Part shown: positions 57,803-64,000 of the stretch, one piece after another
How the letters are laid out: every line of letters starts with the position of its first letter
Position numbering within the stretch: the first letter of the stretch is position 1
Assembly: GCF_036242395.1 (NCBI RefSeq)
Contig: NZ_CP108458.1
Coordinates: 558,001 to 622,000, forward strand
Direction: 5' to 3'
Source: Kitasatospora sp. NBC_01266
Lineage (GTDB): Bacteria; Actinomycetota; Actinomycetes; Streptomycetales; Streptomycetaceae
DNA length: 64,000 nt
Translations under genes and position numbers: made by a program
Notes under the pieces: model-generated
What the model was told of the DNA's origin: nothing
What the model saw: only the letters and a program-made list of their open reading frames with translations
Database searches by the model: none

Positions 57803-59086
57803 GTGCCCGAAACGCTCACCACTTCGACGCGGCCGTGCCCCGGTTGCGGCGCCCGGATTGTCACGGACCCGCGGTTCACCGCCTGGTGCCCGGTCTGCGA
57901 GTGGAATCTGGGCGCCGAGCCGTCCCGCGGGCGCTGGCGTCGGTGGCGCCGTGCGCGCGACCACGCCCGGGTCGAGCGGCTGTACGCCAAGCTCGCCGCC
58001 CGCCCCGCCGACCTGCGTATCGGACGCGGCGCTGCGTGGCTCCTCGCGGTGCTGCTCGCGGCGCTGGTGCATCTGTGCACGCTCGGCGTGCTGGCCGGCT
58101 CGCTGTGGCTGCTGGTCCGCGGCTACCCGTTCCTCAAACTGCTCGGGGCAGCCGGCCTCTGCCTGACCTGGCTGCTGCGCCCCCGGCTCGGCGGCTGGCG
58201 CGGCGATCCCGCGGTGCTCGCCCGCGAGCAGGCTCCCGCGCTGTACGCCCTCGTCGAGCGCGTCGCGGACGAACTGGGCACCCGCCGCCCCGACCGGCTC
58301 AGGATCACCAGGGCGTACAACGCCTCCTACGGTGTCCGGGGCCTGCGCCGACGGGTCGAGCTCAGCCTCGGCCTGCCGCTGTGGACCGCGCTCACCGGGC
58401 AGGAGCGGATCGCCCTGCTCGGCCACGAGTTGGGCCACGGCAGCAACGGCGACCAGCGGCGCGGCCCCTGGCTGCACACCGCGCTGCGCACGCTGGAGGC
58501 CTGGCACGCGCTGATGATGCCGCACGCCGGGGACCGCTTCCGGCCGCGCAACGGCAGCAAGCGGGCCTTCGACGACCTGGTCACCTGGCTGCTCCTGTGG
58601 TGCGCGGTTCCGGTCCGGCTCCTGCACGGCGCGCTGCACCGGCTGACCGCGCTCAGCAGCCAGCGCGCCGAGTACCTCGCGGACGAGATGGCGGCCCGTG
58701 TCGCCTCCTCGGCCGCCGCCGGCGGAATGCTCGGCAAGCTGTTCCTGAAGGACAGTGTGGGGAACCACGTGTCCCAGCTGCGCGCCGCCGCGCGAAACCG
58801 CGCGCTCCCCGCCGGCGCGGACCCGGTGGAGGAGTTCTGGACCGGGCTGAGCGCGTACCTGGAGTCCGTTCCGGCCACGGAGCGGGAGCGCCGGGCCCGG
58901 CTCAGCGCCCGGGAGATGACCGCCGTGGACACCCGCCACCCGCCCACCCACCTACGGGTCCGGCTGCGCTCCGAACGCCCGCAGCAGCCCGCGGCCGTGG
59001 TCGCGGACCGATCGCAGTGGGCGGCGATCCACCGGGAGCTCGCCCCCGCTCGCCGCCGGATCGCCCACGAGCTGATCGATTTCTGA
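57803..59086 (+). CDS. M48 family metalloprotease with zinc finger and TM segment
   Basis: A 427-residue protein from GTG 57803. An N-terminal zinc finger (CPGCGARI...AWCPVCEWN), then two hydrophobic segments (~78-125, ALVHLCTLGVLAGSLWLLVRGYPFLKLLGAAGLCLTWLL) and an M48 peptidase domain. HELGH (His208, Glu209, His212) and the third ligand Glu290 in EYLADEMAA form the active site. HtpX/M48 proteases degrade misfolded membrane proteins. The large C-terminal domain is helical. Its stop is 3 bases from the converging TetR gene. Confidence 0.9.
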   Translation: MPETLTTSTRPCPGCGARIVTDPRFTAWCPVCEWNLGAEPSRGRWRRWRRARDHARVERLYAKLAARPADLRIGRGAAWLLAVLLAALVHLCTLGVLAGSLWLLVRGYPFLKLLGAAGLCLTWLLRPRLGGWRGDPAVLAREQAPALYALVERVADELGTRRPDRLRITRAYNASYGVRGLRRRVELSLGLPLWTALTGQERIALLGHELGHGSNGDQRRGPWLHTALRTLEAWHALMMPHAGDRFRPRNGSKRAFDDLVTWLLLWCAVPVRLLHGALHRLTALSSQRAEYLADEMAARVASSAAAGGMLGKLFLKDSVGNHVSQLRAAARNRALPAGADPVEEFWTGLSAYLESVPATERERRARLSAREMTAVDTRHPPTHLRVRLRSERPQQPAAVVADRSQWAAIHRELAPARRRIAHELIDF

Positions 59087-59089
59087 GGC

Positions 59090-59821
59090 TCAGTCAACTC
59101 CCCCGCGGATTCCCCGCGCACGTTCGATCCGGATGGCGATGCCGTCCAGGAACGTCGCCAGGATCAGTTCGAACACCTCCTCGTCGTTGCGGAAGAGTTC
59201 CGTCAGCCGTTCGGCGCTCTTGTGCAGGAGCGGGAAGTCGCGCTCCTGCAGCATGCGGTACTTGACCGCCCACGCGGCCTCGTCCTTCGCCTGCGTCGCC
59301 GGGTCGAGGGACGAGAACGCCGCCGTGTACTGCGTCATCGCCAGTGTCAGGTCCAGGAGTTGGCGGTAGCACTCGGCCGCGGCGATGACCGGCAGGCCGG
59401 CCCGGTGCAGGACCGAGATCAGCTCCTCGACGCTGCTCGTCTCCGCCGGGCTGGCCGTCGTCCGCGCGGCGGCCAGCACCGCCACCGCCGGCCGTGCCAG
59501 GTAGGAGTTCCGTACGCTGCGCGCGGTGACCGTGAGCCAGGCGCGCCAGTCGTCCGACGGGCCGTCGGGCAGCGCGGCCCGGGCCAGCTTCACGCCCTCC
59601 TGGACCGTCAGATCCGTGAGGGCGAGGATGAGTTCGTCCTTGTCGCGGAAGTGGCGGTAGACCGCGGTCGGGTCCGCGCCCAGCTCCTTGCCGAGGCGGC
59701 TGAAGGTGAGCTGGCCGCCGCCTTCGGGCGAACAGAGGCGCAGTGCCGCCTCCAGGATCGACTCTCGGGTGAGCGTCGCACGTCGCTTCGCCTTTGACTC
59801 TTCCGCCACCTGGGCCTCCAC
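59090..59821 (-). CDS. TetR-family regulator
   Basis: A 243-residue repressor. HTH in TRESILEAALRLCSPEGGGQLTFSRLGKELGADPTAVYRHFRDKDELI (residues ~18-65), with a TetR_C-type C-terminus. It is divergent from the amidohydrolase/ABC operon with a palindromic operator at 59899, so it should control that operon. Confidence 0.92.
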   Translation of the reverse strand: MEAQVAEESKAKRRATLTRESILEAALRLCSPEGGGQLTFSRLGKELGADPTAVYRHFRDKDELILALTDLTVQEGVKLARAALPDGPSDDWRAWLTVTARSVRNSYLARPAVAVLAAARTTASPAETSSVEELISVLHRAGLPVIAAAECYRQLLDLTLAMTQYTAAFSSLDPATQAKDEAAWAVKYRMLQERDFPLLHKSAERLTELFRNDEEVFELILATFLDGIAIRIERARGIRGGVD

Positions 59822-59898
59822 GCGGGCCGCTCCTCATCGTTCGCTCGGTTCTGGCGCTGTCACGCCGGGGCGCTTCACTCGATCGTAACGGCGCGGGC

Positions 59899-59917
59899 GT
59901 GTCAATGCCATTGACAC
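59899..59917. promoter_or_regulatory. TetR operator, 19-bp inverted repeat
   Basis: GTGTCAAT (59899-59906), centre GCC, ATTGACAC (59910-59917), 78 bases from the TetR start. A further CATTGTCAT half site follows at about 59921-59929. The first arm also offers TTGACA (59911-59916) as a plus-strand -35. Likely site for the adjacent TetR protein. Confidence 0.7.
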
Positions 59918-60023
59918 GGCCATTGTCATCGGCTTTTCTTCTCCCATCATCCGGCAGTGCCCTTTCCGTGGCCCGCCGTTCAGGTTCCGCCGTCTCCGCT
60001 CTCCCCCATGCTCTGGAGCGCCC

Positions 60024-61694
60024 GTGCACCTCGCTCACCCCCCTGCCGACCTGGTCTTCCTCGGCGGCCCCGTCTACACCGTCGACCCCGCCCGGTCCTG
60101 GGCCACCGCCGTCGCCGTGCGCGACGGGCGCATCGTCGCGGTCGGTTCGGACCACGACGTCCGGCCCTTGATCGGCGCCGCCACCGAGGTCGTGGACCTC
60201 GCCGGACGCCTGCTGCTGCCGGGCTTCCAGGACGCCCACGTCCACCCCGTGCTGGCCGGCACCACGCTGCGCAGCTGCGATCTGCACGAGTTGCGCACCG
60301 CCGACGAGTACCAGCGGGCCGTCGCCGAGTACGCCGCCGCGCGGCCCGAGGCGGCCTGGATCACCGGCGGCGGCTGGGGCATGGACGCCTTCCCGGGCGG
60401 CACGCCGCACCGCTCGCTGCTGGACGCCGTCTGCCCCGACCGTCCGGTCGCCCTGCCCAACCGCGACGGCCACGGCCTGTGGGTCAACAGCCGCGCGCTG
60501 CAGATCGCGGGCATCACCGCCGAGACGCCGGACCCGGCCGACGGGCGGATCGAGCGCGAGGCCGACGGCACCCCGACCGGCATGCTGCAGGAGGGCGCCG
60601 CCGAGCTGGTGACCCGTCACCTGCCGCCGCCCACGGACGAGGACTTCTACCAGGGCCTGCTGGCCGGCCAGGCCTACCTGCACTCCTTCGGCATCACCGG
60701 CTGGCAGGACGCCGCCGTCGGCGCCCACTTCGGCCCCGGCGACGTCTACGGCGCCTACCTGCGGGCCGACCGCGAGGGCACGCTGACCGCGCGGGTGCGC
60801 GGCGCGCAGTGGTGGGACCGGGCCGGCGGGCTGGAGCAGCTGCCGGGCTTCCTGGAGCGCCGCGCCGAGGCCGAACGGGGCGGCGAGCGCTTCCGGGCCG
60901 GCACCGTCAAGATCATGCTGGACGGCGTCGCGGAGAACCACACCGCGGCGATGCTGGAGCCCTACCTGGACGGCTGCGGCTGCTCCTCGGCCAACGCGGG
61001 CCTGGACTTCGTCGACCCCGCGAAACTGGGCGGCTACGTCGCCGAGCTGGACGCGGCCGGGTTCCAGGTGCACTTCCACGCGCTCGGCGACCGGGCCGTG
61101 CGCAACGCGCTGGACGCCGTCGAGGAGGCCATCCGCCGCAACGGCCGCCGCGACAACCGGCACCACCTGGCGCACCTCCAGGTGGTCCACCCCGACGACA
61201 TCGCCCGCTTCCGCGAGCTCGGCGCGACCGCCAACATCCAGCCGCTCTGGGCCTGCCACGAGCCGCAGATGGACGAGTTGACCATCCCGTTCCTCGGCGA
61301 ACCCCGGGCCGGGTGGCAGTACCCGTTCGGCTCGCTGGTCCGGGCCGGCGCGATGCTCGCGGCCGGCAGCGACTGGTCCGTGAGCACCCCCGACGTGCTG
61401 GCCGGCGTGCACGTCGCGGTCAACCGCACCGGCGAGGAGGAGCCGAACCGGGTGCTCAACCCCGAGGAGCGGATCGACCTGGGCACCGCGCTGGCCGCCT
61501 ACACGGCCGGCACCGCCCGGGTGAACCACCTCGACGAGTGGACCGGTTCCGTGCAGGTCGGCAAACTCGCCGACCTGGTGGTGCTGGACCGCGACCCGTT
61601 CGCCGGCCCCAGCCAGGCCATCGCCGAGACCCGGGTGCTGCGCACCTACGTCCAGGGCGAGTTGGTCCACTACACCGACGCCGAATCCGAGTGA
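60024..61694 (+). CDS. YtcJ-like amidohydrolase
   Basis: A 556-residue metal-dependent amidohydrolase of the Amidohydro_3 type. LLLPGFQDAHVHPVLAG holds the His-x-His metal pair, HFHALGDRAVRNALDAVE and AAGSDWSVSTPDVLAG the later ligands. N-terminal beta-sandwich LVFLGGPVYTVDPARSWATAVAVRDGRIVAVG is usual. GGAG near 60015 precedes GTG 60024. First gene of a transport-linked operon, so it probably hydrolyses an imported amide, peptide or cyclic compound. Confidence 0.9.
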   Translation: MHLAHPPADLVFLGGPVYTVDPARSWATAVAVRDGRIVAVGSDHDVRPLIGAATEVVDLAGRLLLPGFQDAHVHPVLAGTTLRSCDLHELRTADEYQRAVAEYAAARPEAAWITGGGWGMDAFPGGTPHRSLLDAVCPDRPVALPNRDGHGLWVNSRALQIAGITAETPDPADGRIEREADGTPTGMLQEGAAELVTRHLPPPTDEDFYQGLLAGQAYLHSFGITGWQDAAVGAHFGPGDVYGAYLRADREGTLTARVRGAQWWDRAGGLEQLPGFLERRAEAERGGERFRAGTVKIMLDGVAENHTAAMLEPYLDGCGCSSANAGLDFVDPAKLGGYVAELDAAGFQVHFHALGDRAVRNALDAVEEAIRRNGRRDNRHHLAHLQVVHPDDIARFRELGATANIQPLWACHEPQMDELTIPFLGEPRAGWQYPFGSLVRAGAMLAAGSDWSVSTPDVLAGVHVAVNRTGEEEPNRVLNPEERIDLGTALAAYTAGTARVNHLDEWTGSVQVGKLADLVVLDRDPFAGPSQAIAETRVLRTYVQGELVHYTDAESE

Positions 61695-61738
61695 ACCACC
61701 GGGACGGGGAGCGCCGTCAGAGCCAAGGAGAGAGAACC

Positions 61739-63388
61739 GTGAACACCACAATCCCGCGTGCCGCAGGCTGCGCCGCCGCGGTGGCCCTGCTGGTCACCGC
61801 GTGCGGACCCGGCGGGAGCGCCGCGGCGCCGGCCGCCAGCAGCAACTTCTCGACCGCGCAGGTGACCACCGCGCCGGGGACCAAGCCGATCAGCTCGCTG
61901 ACCTGGTCCGGGGACTACCGCGCGCCGTACGCGGAGGACCCGGTGAAGACCGCCGACTACCCCGAGGAGACCATCCTCGGCAACGTCTGCGAGCCGCTGA
62001 TCCGGGTCGCCGCCGACTACTCGATGCACCCCGGCATCGCCGCGTCCTGGAGCCAGCCCGACGCCGAGCACGTGGTGGTCGACCTCGACCCGCGGGCGCG
62101 GTTCAGCGACGGCCAGCCGGTCACCACCGACGACGTGGTCTACAGCCTGGCCCGCAACATGGACCCGCAGGTCGCCAGCAACTACGCCGACTCCTACAAC
62201 GACGTCGCCTCGATCAAGGCCACCGGGCCGGCGCAGGTGACCGTCACGCTCACCAAGCCCGACTACGTCTTCGTGCGCACCCTGGGCACCCTGGGCGCGG
62301 CGGTCGTGGAGAAGGCCTTCGCGGTCAAGGCCGGCAGCGACTTCGGCAACGCCGACACCGGCGTGGTCTGCGCCGGGCCCTACACGATCCAGTCGTTCGA
62401 CGGCACCAACCAGATGGTGCTCAAGCGCGACCCGAACTACTGGGACCCGAGCCACGCGGGCAAGGCCGACACGGTCACCTTCAAGTTCCTCGGCGACCCG
62501 TCCGCGCTCGCCAACGCGCTCACCTCGGGCGCCGTGCAGGGCGCGTTCGACCTTCAGGCGTCGACCGTCTCGCAGTTGAGCCGGGCGAGCGGCGGCAAGC
62601 TCTACGTCGGCGGCGAGGGCTCGACCACGCAGAACGTCGACCTGGTGGTCTCCGACTTCGCCGGCGGCCTGGCCGACGCCCGCACCCGGCAGGCGCTGAG
62701 CATGGCGATCGACCGGGCCGGCATCGCCAAGACCATCTACAGCGGCGCCGCCGACCCGCTCTACGCCGTCGCCGGGCCGGGCTTCTGGCAGGGCAACCCC
62801 GCCGAGTCGGTCTACCGGGCGGCCTACAACCAGCTGGCCAAGGGCCCGGACCTGGCGGGCGCGACCAGCCTGGTCAAGCAGGCCGGTGCGAGCGGCAAGC
62901 AGGTGACCATCGCGTACGCGGCCGGCACCCCGTCCCAGGCGCAGCTGGCCCAGGTGCTCCAGCAGACCGGCCAGGCGATCGGCCTCAACGTCAAGATCAT
63001 CGGCCTGCCGGACCAGCAGTACGGCAACCTGTTCACCGACCCGAAGGCCCGGGCCGCCTACGACGGGTTCCTGACGATCAACTACATGGAGTACCCGGAA
63101 GCCCAGAGCATGTACGCGAGTTACGCCACCGCGACCGGCGCGCAGAACTTCAACGGCTACGCCAACACCGCCGTCCAGCAGGACCTGGACGCGGCGCAGG
63201 CCGCCAACGACCCGACCACCCGGGCCCAGGCGGTGCTGAAGGCGCAGGCGGTGCTCGGGCAGGACCTGCCCTGGATCCCGATCGTCGCGCCGCGCGCGCT
63301 GCTCTTCCAGAGCCACGAGGTCACCGGCGCGCCGCTGACCTTCTCCTACATGGACAACGCCTGGGTGACCGCGATCGGGGCGCCCTGA
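61739..63388 (+). CDS. ABC transporter substrate-binding lipoprotein (SBP_bac_5)
   Basis: A 549-residue lipoprotein from GTG 61739 (AAGGAGAGAG upstream). Lipobox LLVTAC at Cys ~22. The domain is the extracellular binding protein family 5 of peptide/nickel transporters: RFSDGQPVTTDDVVYSLAR, AGPYTIQSFDGTNQMVLKRDPNYWD, ALSMAIDRAGIAKTIYSGAADP, DLPWIPIVAPR. It should deliver an oligopeptide or similar molecule to the permease. Downstream of the amidohydrolase. Confidence 0.93.
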   Translation: MNTTIPRAAGCAAAVALLVTACGPGGSAAAPAASSNFSTAQVTTAPGTKPISSLTWSGDYRAPYAEDPVKTADYPEETILGNVCEPLIRVAADYSMHPGIAASWSQPDAEHVVVDLDPRARFSDGQPVTTDDVVYSLARNMDPQVASNYADSYNDVASIKATGPAQVTVTLTKPDYVFVRTLGTLGAAVVEKAFAVKAGSDFGNADTGVVCAGPYTIQSFDGTNQMVLKRDPNYWDPSHAGKADTVTFKFLGDPSALANALTSGAVQGAFDLQASTVSQLSRASGGKLYVGGEGSTTQNVDLVVSDFAGGLADARTRQALSMAIDRAGIAKTIYSGAADPLYAVAGPGFWQGNPAESVYRAAYNQLAKGPDLAGATSLVKQAGASGKQVTIAYAAGTPSQAQLAQVLQQTGQAIGLNVKIIGLPDQQYGNLFTDPKARAAYDGFLTINYMEYPEAQSMYASYATATGAQNFNGYANTAVQQDLDAAQAANDPTTRAQAVLKAQAVLGQDLPWIPIVAPRALLFQSHEVTGAPLTFSYMDNAWVTAIGAP

Positions 63389-64000
63389 TGGCCCGACTGC
63401 TGCTGCACCGCCTCGGCGGGCTGCTCACCACGCTGCTGCTGTCCAGCGTGCTGATCTTCGGCAGCCTCTACCTCGCCCCCGGCAGCCCGGAGAACGTGCT
63501 CTTCGGCAGCCGGGTGCCGAGCGCCGCCGCCCGCGCGGCGGTGCGGCACCGGCTGCACCTGGACCAGCCGCTGCCGGTCCGCTACTGGGACTGGCTGACC
63601 GGAGTGCTCCACGGCGACCTGGGCACCTCGATGGTCACCGGCCAGCCGGTCGCGGACCGGGTCAGCGCCGGGCTCGGCACCACACTGCTGCTGGTGCTGA
63701 TGACCATGGTGCTGGTGGTGCTCCTGGGCCTGGGCCTCGGACTGGCCGCGGCGGTGCGGCCCGGCCGCGTGGACGGCGCCGTCAGCGCGTTCACCTCGGT
63801 CTCGGTGAGCGTGCCGCCGTTCGTCGCCTCCACGCTGCTGATCTCGGTCTTCGCGATCAGGACGGGCTGGTTCCCGGCCTCCGGCATCGGCGAAGGGCTG
63901 GGCGGGAAGATCGACGGACTCGTGCTGCCCGCCTGCGCGCTCGCGGTGATCTCCTGCGGCTTCCTGGCCCGGGTCACCCGCAACGCGGTCCGCGAGGAGC
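63388..64000 (+). CDS. ABC transporter permease, DppB/OppB-like (partial)
   Basis: The first ~204 residues of a BPD_transp_1 permease. ATG 63388 overlaps the upstream stop by one base (TGATG). MARLLLHRLGGLLTTLLLSSVLIFGSLYLAPGSPENVL is the typical first TM and motif. Then LDQPLPVRYWDWLTGVLHGDLGTSMVTGQPV and helices to the edge. Truncated by the window end. Presumably followed by a DppC-like permease and ATPases. Confidence 0.92.
   Translation, partial: MARLLLHRLGGLLTTLLLSSVLIFGSLYLAPGSPENVLFGSRVPSAAARAAVRHRLHLDQPLPVRYWDWLTGVLHGDLGTSMVTGQPVADRVSAGLGTTLLLVLMTMVLVVLLGLGLGLAAAVRPGRVDGAVSAFTSVSVSVPPFVASTLLISVFAIRTGWFPASGIGEGLGGKIDGLVLPACALAVISCGFLARVTRNAVREE

Noticed and set aside
1..64000. CRISPR arrays, rRNA and tRNA genes
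   Set aside because: No regularly spaced repeats with unique spacers, and no cloverleaf or rRNA sequence was recognised.

Overview
This 64 kb window is high-GC actinomycete chromosome. It has a GC-rich third codon position, many GTG/TTG starts, Tat and lipobox signals, SRAP, UBP-type zinc finger, HxlR and TetR genes, and DUF5825. The gene style is that of Streptomyces, Kitasatospora or Streptacidiphilus. No rRNA, tRNA or CRISPR array is visible. It looks like accessory (arm-like) chromosome: mostly single genes or divergent regulator/target pairs, secreted carbohydrate enzymes, decayed insertion sequences and one compact biosynthetic operon.

Layout. 0.3-2.1 kb: a YCII/DGPF protein and its ECF sigma factor. 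2.4-6.6 kb: small hypotheticals, two paralogous zinc-ribbon proteins, an orphan nucleotidyltransferase and two membrane proteins. 6.7-8.5 kb: a methyltransferase remnant, then an HxlR regulator divergent from a NmrA-type reductase. 8.7-13.1 kb: a membrane-anchored Ser/Thr kinase, a GT1-type glycosyltransferase and an SDR. 13.3-24.3 kb: secreted GH27 alpha-galactosidase, a secreted VWA-protein pair, a FAD oxidoreductase, a GT87-like membrane glycosyltransferase and a Tat-exported GH95 enzyme whose last residues are frameshifted. The GH95 gene has a near-consensus promoter with a 22-bp palindrome at the start point. 24.5-33.7 kb: a protein with an N-terminal LQR-GN-AV-LQR motif, aldo/keto reductase, TetR/TetX-like monooxygenase pair, SRAP protein, serine hydrolase, methyltransferase, hydrolase and a YqeY-like protein.

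The most interesting part is the minus-strand operon 43461-33859, read as a ten-gene RiPP (ribosomal peptide) pathway: methyltransferase, AMP-ligase, alpha/beta hydrolase, ATP-grasp ligase, PaaK-like adenylating enzyme, MFS exporter, two almost identical 30-residue precursor peptides, a B12-type radical SAM enzyme and a DUF5825 protein. The first six genes are chained by stop/start overlaps (mostly ATGA/GTGA). The precursors are a recent 149-bp tandem duplication, and two hairpins separate them from the radical SAM gene. Three consecutive enzymes in the operon carry in-frame minisatellites. B12-rSAM, ATP-grasp and two adenylate-forming enzymes with ~30-aa Cys-free precursors do not match a RiPP class I can name.

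Right part. 43.7-52.7 kb: a HELGH metalloprotease-like protein, YceI, UBP zinc finger, membrane metallophosphoesterase, lipoproteins, Tat-exported beta-carbonic anhydrase, and a reductase divergent from its TetR regulator. 52.9-57.7 kb is a graveyard: ISAs1-type and IS5-type transposase remnants, orphan gene ends and a doubly frameshifted gene, interleaved with an intact secreted hydrolase and a NudC-like NUDIX hydrolase. 57.8-64 kb: an M48 protease, a TetR regulator with a palindromic operator, and divergent from it an amidohydrolase, an oligopeptide-type binding lipoprotein and an ABC permease that runs off the right edge.
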